A stretch of 29,004 nt of DNA from CAVALG01 sp963589585 (GCA_963589585.1 CAVALG010000005.1:1-29004), one strand, 5' to 3'. Shown: positions 1 to 7,984, counted from the first letter of the stretch. Program-made: numbers and translations. Notes: a model not told the origin generated them from the letters alone.

Positions 1-1006
1 CGTCCTGCGCAAAAGGAATTTCGCTTAAAAGGTAGTAACGCACCGCGTCAACCCCGAAACGGTCGGCAAGATCGTCGGCATATATCACATTGCCCTTGGA
101 TTTTGACATTTTATCTTCGCCCGACAAAAGCCACGGGTGAGCCAATACCTGACGGGGCAGCGGAAGACCCAGCGCCATAAGTATAACGGGCCAATATATT
201 GTGTGGAAACGGACAATATCTTTGCCGATTACATGCAAGTCGGCAGGCCAGTATTTATCGTAAAGGTCGCCCGTGTTGCCCTCGGGGTCATAACCCAGCC
301 CCGTAATATAGTTTGAAAGAGCGTCAATCCATACATATATAACATGCTTCGGGTCAAACTCAACGGGTATACCCCACTTAAAACTGCTGCGCGAAACGCA
401 AAGGTCCTGCAAGCCCGGTTTTATAAAGTTGTTTATCATCTCGGCACGGCGCGATTCCGGCACAAAAAGGTTGGGTGTGTTTTCGTAATATTCTATAAGC
501 TTATCGCCGTATTTTGAAAGGCGCAGGAAGTAAGCCTCCTCCTTAGCGTCAACACATTCGCTGCCGCAGTCGGGGCATTTTCCGTCGTTTAACTGCGAGG
601 GGGTGAAGAAAGATTCGCACGCTACGCAGTATTTGCCCTCGTATTCGCTTTTGTAGATATCGCCCTGGTTATAAAGGCGCGTAAAAATGTGGCTTACAGC
701 CTTTTCGTGGTCGGGGTCGGTCGTTCTTATAAAACGGTCATAAGTAGTGTTCATTCTGTCCCAAATCGACTTGATTTGCGATGAAATTCCGTCAACATAT
801 TCCTTAGGCGGAATACCTGCCGCCGCCGCTTTTTCTTCTATTTTCTGGCCGTGTTCGTCAGACCCCGTCTGGAAGCGGACATCAAAACCCATAGCCCTTT
901 TGTACCGCGCTATCATATCCGCAAGCACAATATCATAAGTGTTGCCGATGTGCGGTTTGCTTGAAGTATAGGCTATAGCCGTTGTTATATAAAACTTTGG
1001 TTTCAT
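1..1006 (-). CDS. metG: Methionine--tRNA ligase, N-terminal part (runs off left edge)
   Basis: Methionyl-tRNA synthetase charges tRNA-Met with methionine in the cytoplasm. The reading frame is open from the ATG at 1006 to the window edge, giving 335 complete codons of a protein usually about 640 residues long in Clostridia. Class I synthetase signatures are present: PHIGN with HIGN at residues 19-22, and DKMSKSKGN with KMSKS at 299-303. Between them lies the zinc knuckle, Cys127-x2-Cys130 and Cys144-x2-Cys147. The catalytic core is therefore seen; the anticodon-binding domain and any C-terminal tRNA-binding domain lie outside the window. A G-rich ribosome binding site (1016-1020) precedes the ATG. 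A good promoter at 1051-1079 leaves a leader of only about 40 nt, so there is no room for a T-box or SAM riboswitch. Confidence 0.96.
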   Translation of the reverse strand, partial: MKPKFYITTAIAYTSSKPHIGNTYDIVLADMIARYKRAMGFDVRFQTGSDEHGQKIEEKAAAAGIPPKEYVDGISSQIKSIWDRMNTTYDRFIRTTDPDHEKAVSHIFTRLYNQGDIYKSEYEGKYCVACESFFTPSQLNDGKCPDCGSECVDAKEEAYFLRLSKYGDKLIEYYENTPNLFVPESRRAEMINNFIKPGLQDLCVSRSSFKWGIPVEFDPKHVIYVWIDALSNYITGLGYDPEGNTGDLYDKYWPADLHVIGKDIVRFHTIYWPVILMALGLPLPRQVLAHPWLLSGEDKMSKSKGNVIYADDLADRFGVDAVRYYLLSEIPFAQD

Positions 1007-1050
1007 TCCGATTAACCCCCGATTTTCTTTAATATATGTATACAAAATAT

Positions 1051-1079
1051 ATTATACCAATATTTTCGCTGTATTACAA
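1051..1079 (-). promoter_or_regulatory. Sigma-A type promoter of metG
   Basis: On the minus strand TTGTAA (1074-1079) and a perfect TATAAT (1051-1056) are separated by 17 bp. The predicted start near 1044 is about 38 nt upstream of the metG ATG. The match is judged by eye against the sigma-A consensus. Confidence 0.65.
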
Positions 1080-1115
1080 GAAAAATTTAATATCGGCGGA
1101 GGCGAGGAGAGAAAC

Positions 1116-1721
1116 TAGATGTTAGATATTAGACTTTAGATGTTAGACCGTGGTAACGGCAGTTTGATAATATACGGTAGGCTGCTGTCTGTCCCGGAAC
1201 CGTCTTGGCTCACTCAATCTAGATGCTAGACGCTAGATTTTAGACTTTAGACCACGGTAACGGTAGATTGATAATAGACGGTAGGCTACTGTTATTCACA
1301 AACTCTTGGCTCCCTCTGACGAGGGAGCTGTCAAAAATCTTTGATTTTTGACTGAGGGAGAGAAGAGCCAAGGTAAAACAGAGTTGCAATTACTGTCTAT
1401 TATTAAAGTATAATTGCATATTTAAGATTAATAATAAACGACAAATAGTTCTTACCGCTGACTTTTTCTCTCCCTCCGTCACGGCTGCGCCGTGCCACCT
1501 CCCTCGTCAGAGGGAGGCAAGGGGTTTCTGCTTCGCGTCAGGTGTCCGCCGGACACCCGCACCCTTGTCAGATGGAGGCAAGGGTTTGTTCGTGCTTATA
1601 GTTATCAGCGTTTACCGTCTGCCTTTTATCTTACTTTAATCACATCTAATGTCTAAAATCTAACATCTAAAGTCTAGCATCCCACATCTAATGTCTAAAA
1701 TCTAATATCTAAAGTCTGGAT
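1116..1721 (-). mobile_element. Composite heptamer-ended repeat element, copy 1 (MITE-like, reversed)
   Basis: This stretch fills most of the 971-bp gap between metG and the lipoprotein gene and has no credible gene. Its left side holds two arrays of TAGANNN heptamers (1116-1148 and 1220-1252), each followed by GGTAACGG and GATAATA-type sequence. Its right side holds an array of TCTAANN heptamers that keeps the same 7-bp phase from 1645 to 1721 across a degenerate unit. Inside are two hairpin modules. One lies near 1305-1362, with stem TCAAAAATC/GATTTTTGA. The other lies near 1470-1525, with stem CACGGC/GCCGTG flanked by CTCCCTC/GAGGGAG. A TGTCCGCCGGACA palindrome is also present. The order of parts is the reverse complement of the copies at 4056, 8851 and 17728. 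The remaining 1722-1977 holds only the leader of the next gene. Confidence 0.75.
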
Positions 1722-1839
1722 TGTGGAGGCAAGACTTCTTCGGCTTACGGCAGCACTGCCGAAAACCCGGTTCGGCATTATCCGTCTTGTTAACAAAAAA
1801 TTAAAAATGCGCACGCCAAAAAATTTTCATTTTTTCTGT

Positions 1840-1857
1840 ACAAACGCTACAGTTTGT
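1840..1857. promoter_or_regulatory. Possible operator palindrome upstream of lipoprotein gene
   Basis: ACAAAC and GTTTGT form a perfect 6-bp inverted repeat with a 6-bp spacer. It lies just before AT-rich sequence containing TATAAA (1875-1880), which could be a -10 element for the lipoprotein-regulator transcript. This could be a binding site for the downstream OmpR-type regulator or another factor, or chance. Confidence 0.3.
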
Positions 1858-1977
1858 GGTAAAATATAAAATAGTATAAACTGCGGCGGTATAATTTGCG
1901 GCGCTTACAGAGCTGCCGCGCGCCCGTAAGGTAATTACAAATATCACAAAACAATTAAATTTAAGGGGGTAACCGAT

Positions 1978-3297
1978 ATGTTCAAAAAAACTGTTCTGTT
2001 GGTTTGCGCCCTTTTTCTGTGCCTGTCGCTGTCGGGCTGCCGTTGGTCGTTCGAGGCGTCCGAAATGCTGTCCTCCCCTGCGCCCGCAGGCGAACTGGGG
2101 GTAATTAAAGAATTGCTTGATGAAAAGTACGGCGCACCCGTTACCCTTAAATATCCGCGTACCGGCTCTACCCATTCCGCTATTGTCATACGCGATTTTA
2201 ACGGCGACAAAAAGCGCGACGCGGTTGCCTTTTTTAAGACCGACGATAAATCGAAGAAGAACACCCCTGCTATGCATATTGTGCTCCTTTGCGAGAGCGG
2301 CAGCAAGTGGAAAATAGTTTCCGATACCGAGGTTGCGGCGGTTGCGCTTGATAAGGTCGAATTTTGCGATTTAACCGGTTCGGGCCGCACCGATATTGCA
2401 GTCGGGTGGGAACTTGCAGGGAGCGAAGGCCGCCGCTTGGAGGTTTACGGCGTAACCGACGGTAAACTTAAAAACCGCGTGGATAAGCCTTATACCGTTT
2501 TTGCCGTTTGTGACTTAAATAACGATTCATTACCCGAGCTTGTAACGGCTTACATAAATTCCGCGCAGCACAAGGCTACAGCTTCACTTATAAAAGTGGG
2601 CGATAAGGGAATTAAAAGCAGTTCCGAAATACAGTTGGACTTTGCGGCCGATTACCGCGCGCCTGTAATTTCCGAAACGGCTGAGGGCGTACCTGCTTTG
2701 TATATTGACGCAATAACTGCCGACAGCGGAAGTTTTACGCAACTGCTTTGTGTAAAGGACGGGACATTTACCAATCTGCTGCCCGACGGTTCTGCGGCTC
2801 GCCCCTCCGACATTGCGGTTACCGACCTGAACGGCGACGGTATACCTGAAGTCCCCTCGGCGCAGTTGCTGCCCTCAAGCCCCGACCTTAAAGGCAGCGA
2901 AAATGTGGCTGTAACCGTTTGGAAAACCTATAGTCTTGACGGTGCCAACACAGTGGCATACAGCGCCGTTAATTATGTTGACGGATATTGTGTTTTCCTG
3001 CCCGATAAATGGGTGGGCGCGGTAACTGCAACCGCCGATTACGGCAAATCGCAACGCACATTTTACCGTTACGATAACGAAACGGGAACCGTCGGCGAGG
3101 AAATTTTAAGGTTTGTTACCGTTTCTTCTGATGACCGCGCTGATTATGACGCGGATAAATCGTATTTGGAAGTGGCGTCATCGGGCAACCGCGTATATTA
3201 CGCCAAAAGCGGCGTCAGCAGTATGACGCCCGATAAAAAAGAGATTAAAAAGATGTTTGCGCTGCTGTCGGACGGTAAGCCGTCGGTAAACCGCTGA
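1978..3297 (+). CDS. Secreted lipoprotein with FG-GAP/VCBS-like Asp-rich loops
   Basis: This 439-residue protein has a lipoprotein signal peptide: a basic MFKK start, a hydrophobic stretch and the lipobox LSGC with Cys21 as the acylated residue. It should be anchored on the outer face of the membrane. The body contains several calcium-type loops typical of FG-GAP/VCBS propeller repeats: DFNGD at residues 73-77, DLTGSGRTD from 131, DLNNDSLPEL from 179 and DLNGDGIPEV from 283. This suggests a beta-propeller fold; no catalytic motif is visible. The ATG at 1978 follows AAGGGGG with about 7 bp spacing. The response regulator starts 46 bp downstream without a terminator, so the two are probably co-transcribed. 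The lipoprotein may sense or modulate the two-component system, but that is inference from position only. Confidence 0.85.
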   Translation: MFKKTVLLVCALFLCLSLSGCRWSFEASEMLSSPAPAGELGVIKELLDEKYGAPVTLKYPRTGSTHSAIVIRDFNGDKKRDAVAFFKTDDKSKKNTPAMHIVLLCESGSKWKIVSDTEVAAVALDKVEFCDLTGSGRTDIAVGWELAGSEGRRLEVYGVTDGKLKNRVDKPYTVFAVCDLNNDSLPELVTAYINSAQHKATASLIKVGDKGIKSSSEIQLDFAADYRAPVISETAEGVPALYIDAITADSGSFTQLLCVKDGTFTNLLPDGSAARPSDIAVTDLNGDGIPEVPSAQLLPSSPDLKGSENVAVTVWKTYSLDGANTVAYSAVNYVDGYCVFLPDKWVGAVTATADYGKSQRTFYRYDNETGTVGEEILRFVTVSSDDRADYDADKSYLEVASSGNRVYYAKSGVSSMTPDKKEIKKMFALLSDGKPSVNR

Positions 3298-3343
3298 CAG
3301 GGCAGCCGCGCTTGTTAAAAATATTATAAAGGGTGATTTACAG

Positions 3344-4051
3344 GTGAAAAAAGTTCTTATAGTTGAGGACGAAGCCGATATCAGAGGTTTTGAGGTAATA
3401 GGGCTTAAGCGCGCGGGATACGCAACAACCGAGGCAACCTCGGGCGAAGAAGCTCTTGAGGTTTTTGACGAAAACAGCGGCGATTTTGATATTGCCCTTT
3501 TGGATATTTCTATGCCGGGTATGGACGGCTTCACCCTCTGCCGCGCCTTGCGTGAGCGCTCGCCGGAACTCGGTATAATTATGCTTACCGCGCGTTCGCA
3601 GGAAACCGATAAAATAAGCGGACTTATGATGGGTGCGGACGATTATATAACCAAACCGTTCAGCCCCACCGAACTTACCGCGCGTGTTGATTCGCTCTAC
3701 CGCCGCGTGCAGCTGCAGAAAAACCGCGTCACGCTCCCCACCCGTTCGGACACCATTGTTTTGGGCAATTTTGCGCTTGATACCCACCGCCGCGTGCTAA
3801 AAAAATCAGGTAAGGAAATAGAACTTACACAGGTTGAGTATCAGATTATGGAGTATTTTTTCACCAATCCCGATTCGGCGCTCAGCCGTACCGCAATACT
3901 TAAACGCGTTTGGGGAACAACCTATGTGGGCGAGGAAAAAATTGTTGATGTAAATATTCGCAGGCTGCGTATGAAGGTTGAGGACGACCCCTCGGACCCA
4001 CAGCACCTGCTCACCGTTTGGGGTATGGGCTACCGCTGGTGCAGCAAGTAG
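3344..4051 (+). CDS. OmpR/PhoB-family response regulator
   Basis: A 235-residue two-component transcription regulator. The N-terminal receiver domain (about 1-120) has the acidic pair Glu8/Asp9, phospho-acceptor Asp54 in LLDISMPGMDG, Thr82 and Lys104 in TKPF. The C-terminal half (about 135-235) is a winged-helix DNA-binding domain with the usual VDVNIRRLRMKVE recognition-helix region and a final GMGYRW hairpin. The start is a GTG at 3344, preceded by AAAGGGTG; no ATG fits the conserved KKVLIVEDE start better. It follows the lipoprotein by 46 bp. Its probable partner kinase begins only at 5347, after a large repeat insertion whose first heptamer lies 5 bp beyond this gene's stop codon. The partner assignment rests on order and strand. 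Target genes cannot be told from the window. Confidence 0.93.
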   Translation: MKKVLIVEDEADIRGFEVIGLKRAGYATTEATSGEEALEVFDENSGDFDIALLDISMPGMDGFTLCRALRERSPELGIIMLTARSQETDKISGLMMGADDYITKPFSPTELTARVDSLYRRVQLQKNRVTLPTRSDTIVLGNFALDTHRRVLKKSGKEIELTQVEYQIMEYFFTNPDSALSRTAILKRVWGTTYVGEEKIVDVNIRRLRMKVEDDPSDPQHLLTVWGMGYRWCSK

Positions 4052-4055
4052 AATT

Positions 4056-4324
4056 TAGATTTTAGACTTTAGACATTAGATGTGATTGAAGTAAGATAAA
4101 AGATAGACGGTAAACGCTGCTAACTATAAGCACGAACAAACCCTTGCCTCCATCTGATGAGGGTGCGGGTGTCCGGTGGACACCTCTGCGCAGCAGAAGC
4201 ACCGACCGAGGCGGCAGCCGAGACGGAGGGAGAGAATAACTGACGGTAATCACAGTTTATCGTTTATTATCAAACTACCGTTACCACAGTCTAATATCTA
4301 ACATCTAATGTCTAACATCTAGCT
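4056..4324 (+). mobile_element. Composite heptamer-ended repeat element, copy 2
   Basis: The left end is four in-phase TAGANNN heptamers (4056-4083), starting 5 bp after the regulator's stop codon. Next come GATAAAAGATAGACGGTAAA-type sequence and a GC-rich core with the perfect hairpin GGTGTCC-GGT-GGACACC (4168-4184) and a CGAGGCGGCAGCCGAG segment. A GGGAGAGAA segment follows, then TTATTATCAAACTACCG, and last the right array of TCTAANN heptamers (4290-4324). The same order of parts recurs at 8851 and 17728, and reversed at 1116. No transposase is encoded, so this would be a non-autonomous (MITE-like) element or an older repeat family. Short open frames inside it are not credible genes. Confidence 0.75.
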
Positions 4325-4521
4325 TGGGAGAGAATAACTGACGGTAATCACAGTTTACCGTTTATTATCAAACTACCGTTACCACAGTCTAATATCTAAC
4401 ATCTAACGTCTAACATCTAGCTTGGGAGAGAAAAAACTAACAATATGAACAATTTACCGTCTGTTATCAGTCTACCGTTACCACAGTCTAACATCTAAAG
4501 TCTAATATCTAATGTCTAAAT
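4228..4521 (+). repeat. Three tandem copies of a 98-bp element right end
   Basis: The unit starts GGGAGAGAA and ends with five TCTAANN heptamers. It begins at 4228, 4326 and 4424, an exact 98-bp period. By eye the first two copies differ at only two positions (T/C near 4260 and near 4306, against their partners). The third copy is more diverged and ends with the array at 4487-4521. Such near-identity implies recent local duplication of the element's right end. Confidence 0.85.
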
Positions 4522-4525
4522 TGCT

Positions 4526-4671
4526 GTCCGTTCCTGCAAGTCCGACCGCGGCGCCAAGCGTTCCGCTTGGCGGATGGCACGCACCCCATTTGTGTATTTC
4601 CATTATCATTACCCACCGCGCGCCGCCCGAAAACATAGTTTTCCGCCGCGGTCGGGCTTGCAGGAACGGAC
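4526..4671. repeat. 146-bp structure with 28-bp GC-rich inverted-repeat arms
   Basis: Arms 4526-4553 and 4644-4671 are reverse complements with a single mismatch (A/G). The 90-bp middle contains a smaller hairpin, GCCAAGCG/CGCTTGGC. It directly follows the third heptamer array. It could be another small inverted-repeat element nested in the block, or a very stable RNA hairpin within the regulator-kinase intergenic transcript. An 84-codon open frame across it (4512-4766) is best regarded as spurious. Confidence 0.8.
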
Positions 4672-4698
4672 GGTGGGCAGCGCAGCCGACTAAAAACC

Positions 4699-4852
4699 GA
4701 AAAACCAACGGTAAGTACAATTCACCCTCTATTATCAATTCACCGTTGTCACAGTCTAAAATCTAAAGTCTAATATCTAATGTCTAAATTGCCGCACTTC
4801 CGCGGTCTGTGGCTGCCGCCGCAGACCATTTCCGCGCGGCTTACCTGATATT
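4699..4852 (+). repeat. Direct repeat A, first copy (right-end unit plus GC-rich hairpin)
   Basis: About 154 bp beginning GAAAAACCAACGG. It contains TATTATCAATTCACCG, five TCTAANN heptamers (4755-4789) and a CCGCACTTCCGCGG module with a strong hairpin. It recurs 411 bp downstream at 5110-5263 with about four visible mismatches. Confidence 0.85.
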
Positions 4853-5109
4853 TTCCGTCTGTTCGCGGGCTGCTTTTGCTACTTGATTTTTTATCTTTCT
4901 TTGCCTAAGTCTTTCTCTCCCTCAGTCAAAAATCGAAGATTTTTGACAGCTCCCTCGTCATAGGGAGCCAAGAGGTTAGTGAATAACCGCGATTAAAAGA
5001 TTGACGGCATGCGTTGCTTACCGTCCATTCACAGTTTGGCGGTATGCATAAATTCCTTGCCTTCCTCTGACGAGGAAGGTGGCACAGCTTTAGCTGTGAC
5101 GGAAGGAGA
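4853..5109. repeat. Gene-free spacer with two CTCCCTC hairpin modules
   Basis: This lies between the two copies of direct repeat A. It holds one module near 4915-4975 (stem TCAAAAATC/GATTTTTGA flanked by CTCCCTC and GGGAGCC). A second module, near 5058-5112, reads GAGGAAGGTGGCACAGC, TTTA, GCTGTGACGGAAGGAG. The same families of hairpin occur in the other intergenic blocks. No coding potential was seen. Confidence 0.6.
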
Positions 5110-5263
5110 GAAAAACCAACGGTAAGTACAATTCACCCTCTATTATCAATTCACCGTTGTCACAGTCTAAAATCTAAAGTCTAATATCTAATGTCTAAAT
5201 TGCCGCACTTCCGCGGTCTGCGGCTGCCGCCGCAGACCATTTCCGAGCGGCTCACCCGATATT
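5110..5263 (+). repeat. Direct repeat A, second copy
   Basis: Near-identical to 4699-4852. The heptamer array is at 5166-5200. The GC-rich hairpin is GGTCTGCGGC (5215-5224), loop TGCC, GCCGCAGACC (5229-5238), a perfect 10-bp stem. A related third hairpin module occurs near 9243-9295 upstream of recA. Confidence 0.85.
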
Positions 5264-5295
5264 TATCGCCTGTCCGCAGGCTGCCGCCGTTCACA

Positions 5296-5330
5296 TCTAA
5301 AGTCTAACATCTAAAGTCTAATATCTAAAA
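5296..5330 (+). repeat. Solo TCTAANN heptamer array next to kinase ribosome binding site
   Basis: Five in-phase heptamers (TCTAAAG, TCTAACA, TCTAAAG, TCTAATA, TCTAAAA) end 3 bp before GAGGTG (5334-5339), the ribosome binding site of the kinase gene. It is the last element of the 1.3-kb repeat block and lies within the kinase leader. Confidence 0.85.
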
Positions 5331-5346
5331 AGCGAGGTGCCGTAAA

Positions 5347-6912
5347 ATGAAAAAAATAGGTTTTAAATCAATACTGTCGTTAAGCGGCATCACGCGCCGC
5401 TGGCTGCTTAATGTGCTGGCGGTTGTTGTGCTTGTTATGCTTGTTTGCGAAATTGTTTTTATTGTTGCGTTTACTTCATCAACCTACAGTTCGGTTGTTG
5501 ATTCCGCAATATCTTACGCCAAACCGTTCGGCGCGCTCGCACTCGCAACAGATGAGGACTTTACCGCCCGCGCCCGTGAAATAAGCGACAGTTTTGCCGA
5601 CCGTGATAAGGTAGAAGTCCAGGTTTTTGACAAAGACGGCGTTATGACCGTAACAACGGGCGGCTTTTACGGCAGCACAAAAGGTGGGGAACTGCCCGAT
5701 TATAAACAGGCTAAAAACAGCAAATACGGCACCGCCTTTTGCCGAACCAAAACAGAGGACGGCGCACCCGTGCTTGCCGCAACCGTCATTTTGCCCGACT
5801 ACGGCGGCGGAAGTATGGGCGCTTACCGCGTGCTTACTTCGCTTGACCGTGTCCGCATTTATATGACCGTTGTTATATCGGTTGCGGTGTTTATAGGCGT
5901 GGCGATAGTTCTTATAACGGTTCTTTCGGGCGCGTATTTTATTCGTTCCTATGTCCGCCCCGTCCACCTTGTAACCACTGCCGCAGGTAATATCGCCGCA
6001 GGCAATTTTAAAGACCGGCTGCCGGTTGAACACGATGATGAGATAGGTGAACTCTGCCGCGCCATAAACAATATGGCGGAAAAACTTGAAAATACCGATA
6101 AAATGAAGAACGATTTTATTTCGTCCGTTTCTCACGAACTGCGAACTCCGCTTACCGCAATAAGGGGCTGGGGCGAAACGGTTAAAATGTGCGGCGATGA
6201 CCCTGCAACGGTGGAACGCGGAATTGACATAATTTTAAGCGAAGCGAGCCGGCTTTCGGGTCTGGTTGAAGATATACTTGATTTTTCAAGAATGCAATCG
6301 GGAAAACTCAGCGTTACGCTTGAAAAAACCAATGCAGTAGCTGTTTTATCCGAGGCGGTGGGTATGTATACCGAACTTGCGGCGAAACAGAAAATCACCC
6401 TTACGCATATAGCACCCGAAAATCCCCCGTTTGTAATGGCGGATCGTAACCGCCTTAAACAGGTGTATATAAATGTAATAGATAACGCCATTAAATATTC
6501 TTTTGAAGGCGGATTTGTCTGCGTTTCCTCGTCGGTTGAGGACGGTTGCCTGCGCACCGAAATCTCCGATACGGGCGCAGGTATCGCCCCTAAGGATATC
6601 GACCGCGTTAAAGAAAAATTCTACAAGGCGAATAAAACCGTCCCCGGTTCGGGTATCGGGCTTGCGGTTGCCGACGAGATTATAAAACAACATAACGGAC
6701 TTATGTTTTTGGAAAGCACCGAGGGCGTGGGAACAAAGGTTACAATAGTCCTGCCGGTGCTGCCCGAAGAAAAACAAGAGGACGAGGTCACCGCCGTTTA
6801 CTTCCCCCCGATGAGTGAAGAAGAAACCATTGACGATGTTAAACAGGCGAATTCGCTTGAAGAAATCGAAAGCGAACTGACCGTTGAAAGGAGCGAACAA
6901 AATGGGGAATAA
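5347..6912 (+). CDS. Membrane sensor histidine kinase (HAMP-HisKA-HATPase)
   Basis: A 521-residue sensor kinase of the PhoR/ResE/WalK type that should phosphorylate the upstream OmpR-type regulator. Transmembrane helices at about 20-42 and 172-198 flank an extracellular sensor region of about 130 residues. A HAMP linker follows (about 199-250). The HisKA domain has SHELRTPLTAIRGW with phospho-acceptor His263. The ATPase domain shows the N box (INVIDNAIKYS, Asn376/Asn380), DTGAGI from Asp408 and GSGIGLA at 434-440. An acidic tail of about 50 residues follows the catalytic domain and is unusual. The ATG at 5347 follows GAGGTG. The regulator and kinase are on the same strand but 1295 bp apart because of repeats, so the kinase may need its own promoter or read-through. 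The 3' end overlaps the next gene by 11 bp. Confidence 0.94.
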   Translation: MKKIGFKSILSLSGITRRWLLNVLAVVVLVMLVCEIVFIVAFTSSTYSSVVDSAISYAKPFGALALATDEDFTARAREISDSFADRDKVEVQVFDKDGVMTVTTGGFYGSTKGGELPDYKQAKNSKYGTAFCRTKTEDGAPVLAATVILPDYGGGSMGAYRVLTSLDRVRIYMTVVISVAVFIGVAIVLITVLSGAYFIRSYVRPVHLVTTAAGNIAAGNFKDRLPVEHDDEIGELCRAINNMAEKLENTDKMKNDFISSVSHELRTPLTAIRGWGETVKMCGDDPATVERGIDIILSEASRLSGLVEDILDFSRMQSGKLSVTLEKTNAVAVLSEAVGMYTELAAKQKITLTHIAPENPPFVMADRNRLKQVYINVIDNAIKYSFEGGFVCVSSSVEDGCLRTEISDTGAGIAPKDIDRVKEKFYKANKTVPGSGIGLAVADEIIKQHNGLMFLESTEGVGTKVTIVLPVLPEEKQEDEVTAVYFPPMSEEETIDDVKQANSLEEIESELTVERSEQNGE

Positions 6913-7984
6913 AAAAATTACAGGTATAGGCGGTCAAGCGCTGATTGAGGGAATTATGATGCGCGGGCCGAAAAAAACTTCGGTTGCCGTAAGGCTGCCG
7001 AACGGCGAAATAGATATTTCGGAACTTAACGGATTGGGCTTGGCAAAGAAGAATAAGTTTTGCTCTCTGCCCATAATCCGCGGCGTTCTCGGTTTTGTGG
7101 ATTCCCTTGCCACGGGCTATAAAGCGCTGATGATATCGGCGGAAAAATCTATGCCCGAAGAGGAAGAAACCGATAAAAAAGAGGGCGTTTCGGCAGAACC
7201 GCAAACCGCCGAAAACGCAGTGCCTGCCGAAAAAGAGGAAAAGAGCGAAAAAGAAAAATCGGAACAAAAACCCGAAAAGGGTTCGTCGGCAGCGCTTATG
7301 GCGGTTGTCGGCGTGCTGTCGGCAGTGTTGGGCGTTGCGCTTGCGGTTGCGCTGTTTATGTTCCTGCCTGCAATAATCTTTAACCTTATAAATGCCGCCG
7401 CCACACCCGGTGTAAAAATCGGCTGGGATGTACTGTGGCGCGGACTGCAGGACGGCAAACTCGATATGTGGCGCGCCGCTGTAGAGGGCGTTGTTAAGGT
7501 AATTATCTTTATAGCCTACATAGCCGTTGTTTCGCTGCAGCCCGATATAAAGCGTGTGTTCAAATACCACGGCGCAGAGCATAAAACAATTTTTTGTTAC
7601 GAAAACGGGCTGCCCCTTACGGTTGAAAATTGCCGCAAACAGATACGCTTCCATCCGCGCTGCGGAACATCTTTTATGTTCCTTATGATAGCGGTAAGTA
7701 TAATTATATCCACCGTTATTGTTATCGCGTTCCCTGCCGTAACCAAACTTACAGCCCTTTGGGTTGCAATAAAAATACTGCTTATACCGCTGTTTTGCGG
7801 CATAGGTTACGAACTTATAAAATACTGCGGCCGCCACGATAACCGCCTTACCAAAATAATTGCCGCACCGGGTCTGTGGATTCAGCGCCTTACTACCAAA
7901 GAGCCGGAGGATGATATGCTCGAAGTCGCAATTGCCGCAATGGAATATGTTATCCCCGAAAACGCGGAAGACGATAAATGGTAA
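6902..7984 (+). CDS. DUF1385 (YqhQ-like) membrane protein
   Basis: This 360-residue multi-pass membrane protein belongs to the DUF1385 family, which includes Bacillus subtilis YqhQ; its biochemical role is not established. It opens with the family signature GGQALIEGIMMRGPK and carries the conserved FKYHGAEHKTIFCYE segment followed by RFHPRCGTSFMF. Hydrophobic segments occur at about 135-160, 195-215 and in two stretches after the HGAEHK segment. Between the N-terminal part and the first membrane helix lies a charged Glu/Lys-rich stretch (roughly residues 86-128). I chose the ATG at 6902 (AAAGGAG at about 8 bp) over a TTG 18 bp upstream, which would overlap that ribosome binding site. The gene overlaps the kinase by 11 bp and prmC by 7 bp, so the three are translationally coupled. 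DUF1385-prmC linkage is common in Clostridia. Confidence 0.92.
   Translation: MGNKKITGIGGQALIEGIMMRGPKKTSVAVRLPNGEIDISELNGLGLAKKNKFCSLPIIRGVLGFVDSLATGYKALMISAEKSMPEEEETDKKEGVSAEPQTAENAVPAEKEEKSEKEKSEQKPEKGSSAALMAVVGVLSAVLGVALAVALFMFLPAIIFNLINAAATPGVKIGWDVLWRGLQDGKLDMWRAAVEGVVKVIIFIAYIAVVSLQPDIKRVFKYHGAEHKTIFCYENGLPLTVENCRKQIRFHPRCGTSFMFLMIAVSIIISTVIVIAFPAVTKLTALWVAIKILLIPLFCGIGYELIKYCGRHDNRLTKIIAAPGLWIQRLTTKEPEDDMLEVAIAAMEYVIPENAEDDKW

Noticed and set aside
1007..1050. T-box or SAM riboswitch before metG
   Set aside because: The promoter at 1051-1079 leaves a leader of only about 40 nt, too short for either RNA.
1645..1721. Short repeated arrays as a CRISPR locus
   Set aside because: The repeat step is only 7 bp with no unique spacers of regular length and no cas genes nearby.
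4512..4766. 84-codon open frame in the regulator-kinase gap
   Set aside because: It runs through heptamer repeats and the arms of an inverted repeat, and has no ribosome binding site or protein-like composition.
6884..6901. TTG start for the DUF1385 protein
   Set aside because: It overlaps the AAAGGAG ribosome binding site that serves the ATG at 6902, and the family begins at the later position.
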